DNA of 64,000 nt from Nemertoderma westbladi (lineage: Eukaryota > Xenacoelomorpha > Nemertodermatida > Nemertodermatidae): assembly GCA_032718475.1 (NCBI GenBank), contig JAUCBJ010008229.1, positions 1-64,000 on the forward strand, in the 5' to 3' direction. The translations under genes and the position numbers were made by a program. This document shows, piece after piece, positions 52,398 to 63,220 of this stretch (the stretch's first letter is position 1; each line of letters begins with the position of its first letter). Under the pieces are notes generated by a model that was given only the letters and a program-made list of their open reading frames with translations, was not told where the DNA came from and made no database searches.

Positions 52398-52680
52398 ATT
52401 TTCTGCTTCGCTGCTCCTTCCCTAACCCAAGGTACTGGAAGTCGTCAACATTATTTAGTTGATTATTATCCTTGATGGTCAGTAGGATTTCATTCACATT
52501 AAATAAACTCAGTTTCACCATCTGGCGAGATGCTTCTGTGTCACAATATAACGATCCAATATCAGACATTCTTCATTTCTTCTGGTATTCCATAAGCTCT
52601 TAAGATTTCAAGCAGTTTACTTCTATGTATGGAGTTGAAAGCTTTCCTGAAGTCAGAACTGCAGGCTCTATTATTTATTT
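52398..52680 (-). mobile_element. RTE-B fragment with internal deletion
   Basis: On the minus strand the RT piece DFRKAFNSIHRSKLLEILRA, YGIPEEM jumps to LTIKDNNQLNNVDDFQYLG, which matches the subfamily at 18640 (TIDNNQLRKVDGFQYLGSW). The catalytic palm between is missing. It abuts the TAG tail of the preceding RTE copy. Confidence 0.7.
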
Positions 52681-53504
52681 CCTTCAACCAATCTGCATAG
52701 GCTATTTTGTTAAGAACCAGAATTTGATTTTTTACTATACCATCATTTTACTCTATATCATATCAAGCATGCACTATTTTATTTTTATATTTTATTCATT
52801 TATGTAAGGATTTATATTTTCAATCTTTGGGTTATTTATTATCCTCCAATAAAAATTACCCAAGAGCACAGAGATCTCTCTTACAGGTTTCTCAGCCAAT
52901 TCTGTGTCAGTGTTTATATGTGATATCATTTGGGTTATTGAGAAATACATAAATAACAATGTTATACTTTTTCACCAAAAGTTATAAGTGGTTACACTAT
53001 ACATAGTGCTAAGTGAGAAACTGGCTGCTGTTGTAATAAAATTTGCAAGAAATATTCTTACAGGAGATCTCAATTATTTTCCGTCAATACATAAATTTGC
53101 CATTGTTAACCTATCTATCAGTATGCCTGCATAGCAAAAAATTTCTAGAAACTTAAAATTTAGAAAACTTTCAATCTTGAATTAATTAATATACTTACTA
53201 CCTACCATACCACGAAAATATACAGTTTTCTATACAGCTATCGGTCATATATACTATACAGCACTGTCGGTTAACCAACAGTTTGGTAGAACCGGTAGCA
53301 ATTCAACCTGTTAGATATATATTCTAGTCCTGTATATGATAAATACATAGAAAAATATAAAAATTCAAAAATCAAATAATATGTAAAATAGTTATTTTGT
53401 AAGGCAAACAATCTGTAATACAGCTAAAATATTATATAATAGTAATTTTCAAATTTTTGAAGTAACGTAACAATTATATTATTATATTAACTCATTATAT
53501 TTAG
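52681..53504. other. Presumed upstream intron of the hemopexin-like gene
   Basis: No exon recognised. AT-rich, one TTCTAGAA at 53143-53150. The first exon found at 53505 begins mid-codon, so at least one more exon must lie to the left. Confidence 0.4.
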
Positions 53505-53579
53505 TCGAAAATTTTCACGAAGACATTGATGCCATTTGCCATGCAAGAACAGGGAAGAACGATCTATTCTTATTCAAAG
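53505..53579 (+). CDS. Hemopexin-repeat-like gene, exon a
   Basis: 75-bp exon with acceptor TATATTTAG and donor GTTTGT. It reads ENFHEDIDAICHARTGKND, then LFLFKG across the junction. 'DIDA...G..LFLFKG' is the start of a hemopexin blade (family pattern 'iDAa....g..yfFKG.'). The exon ends one base into a Gly codon, which is completed by the next exon. The first two bases finish a codon from an unseen upstream exon. Confidence 0.65.
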
Positions 53580-53860
53580 GTTTGTTTATTTAATATTTAT
53601 ATATCCAAGAGAATCAGGCAAAAAGAGGGTTAGACCGATAAGTTATTCATATAGACCAATTTGTTATTTATTATCTTGGTAATAGGTGCAAATATTATTT
53701 ATATATATTATTACATTATTATTTTAATAAATTTTATTCCAAAATTGTAACATTACTCAACGCCGTTAGTATTAACAGCGAGTTGTTATTTAGCACTTTA
53801 CAACTTCAGAGGACATCACAGCATTGTATTGGCTGTACATTTAGTATTTTATTTGGTGTT

Positions 53861-53931
53861 ATTGTTTACGTGGTAACCCATGACGGCGTTAAGTAATGTC
53901 CACCGCCGTCATTGGATACCACGTAAACAAT
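53861..53931. repeat. 71-bp near-perfect hairpin in an intron
   Basis: Arms 53861-53888 and 53904-53931 pair at 26 of 28 positions around a 15-base loop. A further partial copy of the inner arm (ACATTACTCAACGCCGTTAG) at 53748-53767 suggests that it derives from a MITE family rather than being unique. Confidence 0.8.
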
Positions 53932-54212
53932 AGGTGGAAATTTGCCTGACAGCCAGATAGGCCTACTGCATTACCTACCGGTAGGCGGGGTATAGCTATT
54001 AATAACCAGTAGGGCCTAGCTATATTATTATAACATGGCTCCTAACGCCACCATAAATATAAGCTAACTTATTTATAACATAATTTATGTCATTTTTACA
54101 TTTATTTATACAGCAACTAATATAAATTGTGCAGTTTCTATCACTTATAATGTATATGTACAATCATTTCGTAATGTTAAAATTTTGGAATAAAACTACA
54201 TACATACTTATT

Positions 54213-54325
54213 GCAAAGTACTTTACAGTGTTCTGATCCTCGTGGCTTTATTTTCACTCACTCACTAACGTTCGTTCGTGTAACAAAGCCACTCGGAGCA
54301 TCATACTGTAAAGTGCTACTTTACA
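54213..54325. repeat. Imperfect foldback in the same intron
   Basis: AAGTACTTTACAGTG... at about 54217-54252 pairs with ...ACTGTAAAGTGCTACTT at about 54284-54322, including GTGGCTTT against AAAGCCAC. Likely a small MITE. Confidence 0.65.
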
Positions 54326-54890
54326 CACAAGTACACACATAGTTATAATAGTTAGGAAAGTGAAATTTTCCTATAATGTTGGCGAAAATTGTTCACATAA
54401 TAATAAGAATTAAGTTTTATTTACTGTTTTAAAATAATAAAATACATATATTTCAATATAATAATATAATTGTTCACATAATAATATTTCTTGTTAGTTC
54501 AAATGTCACAATAGTTGATGATATAATGTGTAATATATTAGGAAAAGTTGTTTTGGAGGGGTTAAATACCCCCGTGTTGTATATTATAGCTAACTAAACA
54601 ATCGGTCACGGTTGCTAAAAATTTGAAAGCATTTAACCATGACAATGTCGTTTCCCATTTTTGGTAAATTCATTTTTTGGGAGATTTTTTTCATTGTCGG
54701 TTTTGTACATCGCAATCAAAATTGTATATTTTTTGCGATGTGCTGAACTTTCACTGTTCACTGACTGTGTATATGTTAGACCAATGTATGTATGTATATA
54801 CATACTTCTTACATGTGACATTCAACCTTTAATTTTGCAATTATATAGTAGTTTCACTAAATTGAATAAATTAATGTTTTAAAATGACAG

Positions 54891-55050
54891 GTACTCAACT
54901 TTTGAAAGTTGATCATCACGGATGTATTTGCCAAGGATACCCAAAAGATATTACCCAGGAGTTTCCTGATGCCCCAATTCCAGTAAAATCTGCCTATACC
55001 TCCAAATTAGACCCCATACTAGAAGCAGATGGCCAAGCTAGAGCAAAAGA
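54891..55050 (+). CDS. Hemopexin-repeat-like gene, exon b
   Basis: 160-bp exon with acceptor AAAATGACAG and donor GTTAGT. It continues in frame from exon a: G-TQLLKVDHHGCICQGYPKD, ITQEFPDAPIPVKSAYTSKL, DPILEADGQARAK. 'GYPKDITQEFP..P....SAY' fits the end of one hemopexin blade and the start of the next ('GYPk.I...fpG.P..iDAA'). The two Cys residues may form a disulfide in an extracellular protein. The ATG just before the acceptor is intronic and not a start. Confidence 0.68.
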
Positions 55051-55484
55051 GTTAGTATATTAATGTAATATGAATTTAATTATGGTTAATTAGAATGACT
55101 TGGGTTAGGGGAATATGTGAGAAATCTATTATGATACTAACTATATTAAAATGGTCATACCACAAAAAGTGCTTTTATGTTCAACCGACAGACATGTTTG
55201 TTTAATTAATGCTTAATGCCCCATAATATATCTGGCAGATAAAACTTGAAAAAGCCTGTTCATTGATGATGTAGGAAACTTGTCAGGATACTACTGCTGC
55301 TAAAACAGGAGCCCCTTTCGGCAGTCAATAAACGAATCTCATAAATTCTTCCAAAATTAAAATCCACTATGATTTGAATCTGCTGATCAATTCGAATTAT
55401 TTTATTGTAAAATATTTATTGTCAACATTGTGGACAGCATATGGGTCTGAATTGACATAAACTAGCATATTTTATCAAATATAG

Positions 55485-55705
55485 CTTCATTAATCTTTAT
55501 GGAGAAGGTCTCAAGAAAATGTATGATGCTGATGGAACAATTGTGACTGAGGGGGAGGACCTTGAAAAGTTATTAGCACCTTGGGGAATCGATGCTAAGA
55601 ACATCAGTGCTACTGCGTATTTTCATGGAAACGCGGTTGAGTACAATGGGGGAAGTGGTATGAGAAGAAATCTAGTTGTTGTGCATGTAAAACAATCGAT
55701 TGGAG
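55485..55705 (+). CDS. Hemopexin-repeat-like gene, exon c
   Basis: 221-bp exon with acceptor ATATAG and donor GTTAGA. In frame: D-FINLYGEGLKKMYDADGT, IVTEGEDLEKLLAPWGIDAK, NISATAYFHGNAVEYNGGSG, MRRNLVVVHVKQSIG. It is not obviously a hemopexin blade and may be a separate domain between repeats. It contains one possible glycosylation site (NIS). I do not recognise the domain. Confidence 0.65.
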
Positions 55706-55769
55706 GTTAGAAACTTATTAGTATTTTACAATTCCTAACGACCATACTCATGAATTAATATAGTTATTT

Positions 55770-55945
55770 ATACTTCAGTCAATTGGATGCACCTAGTCCA
55801 GACAATGTGCAAAATAAAGCGATCGATTGTATGAGAAAAATCAAGAAACAGTGCATAAATGATAAACTATTGACAGTATTGAATAATTTAATATTAAGTA
55901 AAATTCAGTTTGTTGCCAATGTAGAAGCAGCCTGCCTTTAAGAGA
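55770..55945 (+). other. Unassigned open patch in the intron after exon c
   Basis: The plus strand reads QLDAPSPDNVQNKAIDCMRK, IKKQCINDKLLTVLNNLILS and KIQFVANVEAACL before a stop. It follows an acceptor-like TTATACTTCAG, but the phase does not match exon c. It may be a transposon remnant. Confidence 0.25.
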
Positions 55946-57519
55946 GGATTGTACTGTTCATGGTTTGTGTCTAAACATTAGGTTCCACATGTACTGTACA
56001 TGTACAATATATCATTGGATTCGCATTAGAGCATGGTTTTTGGCGCTAAATTTGGCGCCAGCGCAATAGCACATGGCCGTGGCGCCATTGGCAGTAAGCT
56101 CAGCTCGATGGAGCCAGCAGCACCATCGAGATTTCTCCGAGTTTCGCCATGCCTATTCTCGGATAACAGTACAGTAACGGTATTAAAAAATTATTTACAT
56201 AGAAAAAAATATTTAAATAAAAATAGATTCCAACACAGACTCATATTGTTTGAGGTGGCGGGGTGGGCATATAATTTGAACGTTCAACTCGTTAAGTTGA
56301 CAATTTTAAGTTATTTAGTTAATTAAAGTTTAAAGTGGTTTTAATTAACTTGACACGCTAATTTAGTTAGTTACAAGAAAAAGCTTAGTTTTCAAATGGT
56401 TTACGTTTATTATAATTAAAATTACAAGAATTATTGAGTTTGAAAAAATATTTAAAAATCAGATGATTTAAAATTAAATGACTAACATTATATTAATTTA
56501 AATTAATATAACTCAAAATTTAAACCATTGAATTGAATTTATTTATTTCCTCAAAATTTATATAAAAACAACAAACTAAACAATACCTCAGAATCTGCTG
56601 GAATGCTTTGGAATGCATTGCACCATTAAACGGTGTAATGAATGAAATGTCTAAAATGAAGTTTAACACAATGTTGGGGGATTTTAGTCTTTTTCATAGT
56701 TCTTTAAATTTGTGTTATATAAAATTTAAATTTGGTAAGTTTAATTTATTTTTATTTTCTTTATATTATTCTATTTATTTATATAACTTAAATTTAAACG
56801 GGATAAAGAATGAAAAGGACTAACATTTTTTCTAGGTTTTGAATTCTCACATATTATAGGTATATGAGAAGGTTTCCATGATGTTGAGCAATTCTAGTCA
56901 TTTTCATTATATTAATTATATGTTATATTAATTAATATGAATGTTAGTTGTTTAATTTAAATTTTATTTTTGCTGAGCAAATAACTACGTCGTAAGCTTG
57001 CTGGTACTACCAGAGGTGGTAGCTTAACCAGTAGGTGGTAAAGTATTAGTAGTAGTAGTATTTTCTGACGTCTGGCGCAATAGAAAATTTGGTCGATGGC
57101 GCCAGAAAATTTCCAAAAAAGAACCTGCCGGATTAGAGCGGATTGAAAAATGAAAATGGTTTGGAATTCGGAAAATATATTATGCACGAGTGTTTTCTCA
57201 CTTCCCCAATCGTGTCAGAAATGCAACATTCAAACAATTCAAGAGGTATATCAAATTTAATGAACTAGCCTAAATAGGCCTATAATTCGAACTTGTGCAG
57301 AAGTGCAGTTTTTTTCGTCATAAATTCCATTGCATTTGAAAATTATCCATATCCTGATGTGTTATGTTATAGAGTTAACTATTGATGTTTACTTTTGTCT
57401 GAATCAATCTTTTACTATTGAGTTGACTTCTAATTATCTGATCAGAAGTTGTCCATAACTTCTGAGATCTCCCCACTTCCCTAGTATTATATAATTATTA
57501 TAATTATTATTATGTATAG
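55946..57519. other. Intron, AT-rich, no exon seen
   Basis: GGCGCC-rich blocks at about 56030-56120 and 57065-57110 ('tggcgccagcgcaatag' and 'ctggcgcaatag...ggcgccag') are partly inverted copies of each other and may mark the ends of an old non-autonomous element. Nothing else was recognised. Confidence 0.35.
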
Positions 57520-57650
57520 ATAATAAGATGTTATTGATCAAAGTGGAACCAACTGAAGAAGTACTAGGCGAATTTGATGTTGAGTCACTGTTTCCTGTGT
57601 ATGGTGATGGTTCTCAACTACCAACAGATTTTGACACATGGTACTTCAAG
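57520..57650 (+). CDS. Hemopexin-repeat-like gene, exon d
   Basis: 131-bp exon with acceptor TATGTATAG and donor GTAACA. It continues exon c in frame: D-NKMLLIKVEPTEEVLGEFD, VESLFPVYGDGSQLPTDFDT, WYFK. It ends on a codon boundary. The acidic, Val/Leu-rich stretch is unassigned; 'DFDTWYFK' could lead into another blade. Confidence 0.65.
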
Positions 57651-58685
57651 GTAACATATGGGACCAATATTGAGCATTCCTATTGGAATGTTGCTGCATT
57701 TTTTAGCTAACTATATATAGACCTCAGAATAAATTAACATTATGAAAGTAGTAGGAGTTGGTTTAAAGACCGAGTGAAGCGAGTCAAGAAAAATAATAGA
57801 TGATTACTGGCCAATTTGTTGGATTTATTATCCAACGTAATAAAGGCAAATGAACACAAAGAAATAATATGTTAGCAATAGGATTTTTTTAACTTGTTTT
57901 TAATTAATTATTTTTTATTTCTTTTTAATTCGAATTCGTCATAGTAATTTATCGGATTCATTAGATTTTATTTGTTTTAATATTTAGTAAAAATAATGAA
58001 AAAATATAATCAATGTTCCTTGCTTTATAATTATTGCTTCTACCTTATTTTATATTAATAAAGTTTCATCATTCTGTATTTTTATTGTAAGGCCCCCCAA
58101 GTGCAGTTAAAGCCTGGGTGGTCTGCTCCCCTTTTATAATTAACTTCTAATTTAGTTAAATTAAATAAATTGCATGCATATACATAATATTATGTTTATC
58201 GTATAAATGTTTTATTTTATCATGATTTGAGTGTTAATAATAATAATAATAATTTAATGAATTTTACAATAAATATACAGAATCTTTCTATATATATTAT
58301 GAATAGATTTGCAATAATATTATTATAAAGCATTGAATTGTTGCCCAGCTAATTATGTAATAAATAAATCTTCCAGAATTCTGGGAATTTAAATAGAATA
58401 AATAGTAATCACCCGAGACAAATACATGCAACTGTCGAATGCCTATATCTCAGCTATTATGCAAGGGAATTCATATTTTATTACATAAAAACACTAATTA
58501 ATACATCAGTGTATTCCAGGGCATTGTATATTGGATATTGAATTCTGTATTTGTAACAATTTAAGAATAAACTTATTAATTGATTGAAAATAATTTTCCA
58601 AAAACCTTCAATGGTACACGTCATTAGGTCCTTTGGTCGTTGCTGCATTATGCAAGACCTAACACAATTTCATCACTTTAGTTTA
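57651..58685. other. Start of the long intron between exons d and e; nothing recognised
   Basis: AT-rich, no reading frame or repeat that I can support. Confidence 0.4.
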
Positions 58686-59390
58686 TGTTGGAATCTTAGC
58701 GTATGATACATGTTAAGAAATGATACATGACAAGACACATGTCATGGTATTACACATTCATGACATGGCACATGACATTACACATTACATGACATGGCAC
58801 ATGATATGCATGACACATGCCATGTCATGGTATTACACAATACATGACATGGCACGTGATATGTATGACACATGACATGTCATGGTATTACACATTACAT
58901 GACATGGCACATGATAGGCATGACACATGACATTATACATAATATATGACATACATGACACATGACACATGACATGACGCATATAATGAAACATGACATG
59001 AAATGACACATGGCATGACATGATGTACGACCTGACACATGACAAGAACACGACACGACACGACACAACAAGACATGACTTGACACAACATGTCCCATGT
59101 CAATACTTGACCATGACATGACATGACATGATACAATACATGAATTTACATGACATGCATATGACAGCATGACTCATTACATGATGTGATAGATTACATA
59201 ATATATTACATGACACATACCATGACACATAAAATAAGACTTGACATGACATATGTCATGTCATGACATGGTATGATACATGAGATGACACTTCACATGA
59301 CATGAGTTGAAATGACACATACTTGATACGGCTTATGAAATTACATTGATATATTAGGTGTCATGACACAATGTCATGACACATCAGCAC
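58686..59390. repeat. Degenerate ACATG / CATGACATG satellite, about 700 bp
   Basis: Nearly all of the stretch is built of ACATGAC, ACATGGC and CATGTCATG words. Several longer near-duplicates of about 60-65 bp occur between 58740 and 58920 ('tattacacattacatgacat'). Minus-strand open stretches reading MSCHVMSC are its translation, not genes. Confidence 0.9.
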
Positions 59391-59605
59391 ATTTTCTCAA
59401 TGAACTCTCCTCATAAATGGAGTGATATTTCTTAATATCTTATCTAGTTCACTCTCCTAATTGCTCCCGTATTAATGTTGGCAATGTGCATAGCTACCCC
59501 ATTAACTGTTTCAGCAGTTTGAACCCGAACTCTAGTTATGCCTCTTAAATGCCTTATTTTTACAGGGCATGATCCCAATCGATAGACTATAGCTTTAATT
59601 TCTGT

Positions 59606-61412
59606 CTGCATGGACTCCCGTAGAGGAGTACTGGAACTACTGCTGCTCTAAATTTATTTTATTATTAAACTTTATGTTATATATAGATAAAAAAAAGACA
59701 ATGCACGCAGGTGTTGATAACCATATTGTAGTGCACGCCTGTGATATAACTGAACGTTACTTAATGTAGGCCTACTGTAAGCAAAACAACGTATTATAGG
59801 CTACATATGATATTATATAATACATAAATTGATAATAATATAATGTTATGGCAGAAAATAAACTAACTAAATTAAACTGATAATAGTGACACTACAATAT
59901 ACCTATTTACTTAATCAGTATGGTTAACAGTACCAAAACTAATATTGCTTGGATCCGCTACAATATTTATAAACAACTGTTAAACTCCCGACAACGTGAA
60001 CAGTGACAACATGTCATGTATGTACATGTCGCATGTCACAGTCAAATATGGGCATCCTTACTCGACTGTAATGCAAAAACAGTTGACGTTTAAATACTGA
60101 AAGCTTCTTGATTTTCCGGATTGCAAGAGGTAGATTATTCCACTCCTTCCCAATCCGGTTACAGAACGAAGCATAAAACGTTTCAGTATGGCAAAGATTA
60201 CCGAATATTCTAGGATCCACGTCCCAGCTACGTTCTCTAATAGCAGGTAGTGCAACGTCAAAGCGATTATAGACAACACCATGATAAAATAGGAGATCTA
60301 AGATCTCTTTCCGATAGCAAATTGGAGTTAGATTTAAATTGCCTAACCTCTCGCTGTATGAGAGATCATGCTGATACCCACAAAGGCTGCGAGTTACATG
60401 TCGCTGAACCCCTTCCAGTCGAAGGAGGTTATGTTTGATGTGTGTGTCCCACACTGGACTGGCGTACTCCAATTTACCAATCGGACCTTAAGTTTCCCAT
60501 TAATTCTCGGTGACTTCCAAATCCTGGAAAGCCTATTCAAGGCTGCCCATGCCTTTCCCTTACGTATTCGAAGGTCCTCACCTGACTTCCGGATCCATGA
60601 TCCCAGGTAACAGAAGTCGTCCACATGCTCAAGCATACCATCCTTTGAGCTTATGCTCATCCTATCAGAGACTTGCTGAGGACTTTCAAAGTTAACTGTC
60701 ACAATTTTGGTCTTTCTTGAGTTAATAAAAAGACCAACACTAGAAGCAGCATGTTCTAATGAGCTGAGGAGCCGTTGGGCTCCCTCTAATGATTCTGAGA
60801 GTACTCCTATTTCATCAGCAAATTCTAGATCAGTTAGGTACTTGGCAGGATTTCCTCGACTTCTGGAGCCAGTAGGTGGAGTTATCATCACCCCATCATC
60901 ATTAGGATGATCTAAGGACATGCGTAGAACATAGTCAACCACAATAATGAACAAGAATGGTGCAAGTGTGTCTCCTTGGAGGACGCCCCATAACACTTCA
61001 AATGGTTCTGTGTCACCGTCAACAGTAGACACAAATGTTGTCGAACCATCGTATACTGATCTGATTGCTGCAATAATTTCATCAGGAATCCCATATAATG
61101 AAAGTATGCTGAACATACGTGAACGAGACACTGAATCAAAGGCCTTGAAGAAGTCAACAAAGATAACAGCCAGATGCCTGTCTTTCTTTTTTGATAATTC
61201 TTCAATTATCCTTCTAAGTGCCAAAATGGACTCCATGGTCCCACGACCTTTGCGGAACCCATTCTGATTTCCACGGAGCACTCTCTCAATGGGATCCCTG
61301 ATGTGATTTAATAGAATCCTATTGTATAGCTTTGCAGCAATCGAGATCAATGGGATTCCCCTAAAAGAACCATAGAGTGTTAGGTTGCCCTTCTTGGGAA
61401 CTGGCACCAACC
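59606..61412 (-). mobile_element. RTE copy split by another LINE
   Basis: 59606-59655 and 60478-61412 are consecutive in the RTE sequence ('...ctgctgctctaaat' / 'aatcggacctt...'), so the 0.82 kb between them is an insertion. The right block keeps the RT core: GNQNGFRKGRGTMES, AVIFVDFFKAFDSVSRSRMF and a FADE variant of the FADD box (LEFADEIGVLSE), which would impair catalysis. It ends at VPVPKKGNL, directly next to the GC-rich RT fragment at 61413. The extreme 3' end is missing. Confidence 0.85.
59656..60477 (-). mobile_element. CR1/Jockey-type LINE C terminus inserted in the RTE copy
   Basis: Open from 60472 to 60014: EYASPVWDTHIKHNLLRLEG, VQRHVTRSLCGYQHDLSYSE, LGNLNLTPICYRKEILDLLF, RIGKEWNNLPLAIRKIKKLS. 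This is the typical end of CR1/Jockey-type LINE proteins. About 350 bp of 3' untranslated sequence follow, ending AAATAAATTT-like on the minus strand. 5'-truncated. The target duplication is short (about 3 bases, AAT) or absent. Confidence 0.8.
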
Positions 61413-62265
61413 CCAGCTTCCTCATCTACGGGGAGGAGACCCTCCTCTCTGACGAGCGAGTCCAACAGGGGGACTCCGACAGACCTGAACTGTTCGGCGA
61501 CATGGTGAACCCAACCATCCAGTCGCTGAAGTCGAGTTTTAACGTCTTGTACCTGGACGACGGGAACCTCGCCGGTGACTACCCAGTTGTTCTGGAGGAT
61601 CTACGTGTGGTGATAGAGGAGGGGAGGAAGTGCGGACTCGTTATCAACACTGCAAAGAGCGAACTCTTCTTCCGAGTCCCACGCGCGCATCCGTAGCAAG
61701 TTCGATGAGGTCTGTGCGGGCATCCAGGTCCGCCCGCTCGAGGACCTGACGATGCTCGGTGCCCCCATCGGGGTCGCCGCCACCGTATCCTGCCTTCGGG
61801 AGAAGGCGGGAGATCTCGCCACACTCGCCAGCCGGCTGCACCTCCTCGACTCTCACCACGCATACTTCCTCCTCCATCATTCCTTCGCCATCCCCCGGCT
61901 CACCTACTTCCACCGCGCCGCGCCTTGCTTCCAGCACCCGGGACTCCTGGAGGAGTACGACTCAACTCTGCGGGGTGCCCTCCAGAAGATCGCGAACACC
62001 CGGATCTCAGACTCAGCGTGGGTCCAGGCCTGTCTCCCGGCCCGTATGGGTGGCCTCGGATTGAGCTCTGCACTGCAGCTAGCACCTTCCGCCTACTTGG
62101 CTTCAGCTGCTGCGTGCACTGCTCTCTCGAGCCGCTTATTCGAGCCCTCCAGACAACCCGCCTCGGTACCACGCGCCCACGAGGTGTGGAAGGCCGCCCT
62201 CCCCGCCGGAACCACCACACCAACCGACACCACTCAGCGGGTTAGACTGATTTTGTACTTTTGTA
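61413..62265 (+). pseudogene. GC-rich reverse transcriptase fragment of YLDDG type
   Basis: First frame (to about 61690): IYGEETLLSDERVQQGDSDR, then FNVLYLDDGNLAGDYPVVLE and LRVVIEEGRKCGLVINTAKS. Y-L-D-D is the RT catalytic box and VQQGD the preceding template-grip motif. A frameshift near 61685 leads to RSKFDEVCAGIQVRPLEDLT, MLGAPIGVAATVSCLREKAG, YFLLHHSFAIPRLTYFHRAA and MGGLGLSSALQLAPSAYLAS. Such 'YLDDG...LGSPIG' RTs occur in retroelements of cnidarians, molluscs and other invertebrates (from memory). GC content is far above the flanks. The left border is sharp at the RTE end; the right border is near 62240. Confidence 0.75.
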
Positions 62266-62871
62266 TATAGTTAGGTAGATAGTTTATTTTAATTTAGTTA
62301 GTGTGCTTCATTGTGCTATATTGCATTAACTCAAGCTTTTTAATAATTTATAATAGTATTTACTTTTTAGGAAATTTAAATTTAATTCTAGAACTATACT
62401 GTGAATGCAATTGAATTTATGTATAATAAGTTTACATATTGAACACATAAACATTGTCAATTAATTACAATAATTTCTTTCTTTCATCCATACACTATGT
62501 TACCGCTGGTGAATGCCTATCACTTCATCCGTTCGTTTAATAGTGTGCAGAATGTGAGACATTGTTAGTAATCATCTTGCTATTGCTACAATACAAGTCC
62601 CTGAGAGTACTATAAGAGTGCTACAAGAGTGCTACAATACAAGTCCCTACATGCCCCTGAGATACACTCTGCCAAAGTCATAGATCTATCTATGTCAGAA
62701 AAATTCATATAAAAACTTCCATCAACTTCCAATAATTATTTCAAAATTTTAATTTAGTTTTCAATAATTATTACAAAGTATTTTTTATAGAATATTTATT
62801 ACATAATAACTAAATAATATTTCAATGTTGTTTCAATTTTCGGCCTATTATTATATCACCGAATATTTCAG
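62266..62871. other. Rest of the long intron; nothing recognised
   Basis: AT-rich, one TTCTAGAA at 62386-62393. A short duplication 'agtgctacaa(gagtgctaca)atacaagtccct' lies near 62585-62650. Confidence 0.4.
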
Positions 62872-62986
62872 GATGATAATACCTTAGTTGTATTCAAGGG
62901 CAAACAATACTATGAATATAAACGCAATGAGAAGTGTATTACGAAGACAGGAGCCATCAGAAGCCGATATGGATTTCTAAAAGAAG
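62872..62986 (+). CDS. Hemopexin-repeat-like gene, exon e
   Basis: 115-bp exon with acceptor GAATATTTCAG and donor GTAACA. It starts on a codon boundary like the end of exon d: DDNTLVVFKGKQYYEYKRNE, KCITKTGAIRSRYGFLKE. 'LVVFKGKQYYEY' is a clear hemopexin-blade strand pair. It ends one base into the next codon, so the gene continues to the right. Exons between d and e cannot be excluded across the 5.2-kb gap, though the phases match without any. Confidence 0.68.
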
Positions 62987-63220
62987 GTAACATTCACTGT
63001 AATAATATCTTCTTTTGAAAGATTGTTATTAGTACTATCAGTGCCTGTTATTTTATTATTAACGTAATAATGGTATAACTCATTAATGCTAGTGTTCTTC
63101 CTGTAATAAACTAATTAAAATAATGTTTTAATAATCTTCTTACATTAGTCTAATATACTTACACTATAATAATAATACTGCTTTATAAATTACTCATTCA
63201 TTTCTCATTATATCATTACA

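Noticed and set aside
58833-59170. Three overlapping minus-strand ORFs rich in Ser, Cys, His, Val and Met
   Set aside because: They are translations of the ACATG satellite and have no other support.
2786-59775. Frequent TAGGCCTA palindrome as a phylum marker
   Set aside because: It does recur (for example near 2786, 11945, 12842, 57270 and 59769), but I cannot show that it is diagnostic of any group from this window alone.
61413-62265. Bacterial contamination, because of high GC
   Set aside because: The protein is a frameshifted RT of a type I associate with invertebrate retroelements, and it joins RTE sequence and lies inside an animal gene's intron. Misassembly at the border is still worth checking.
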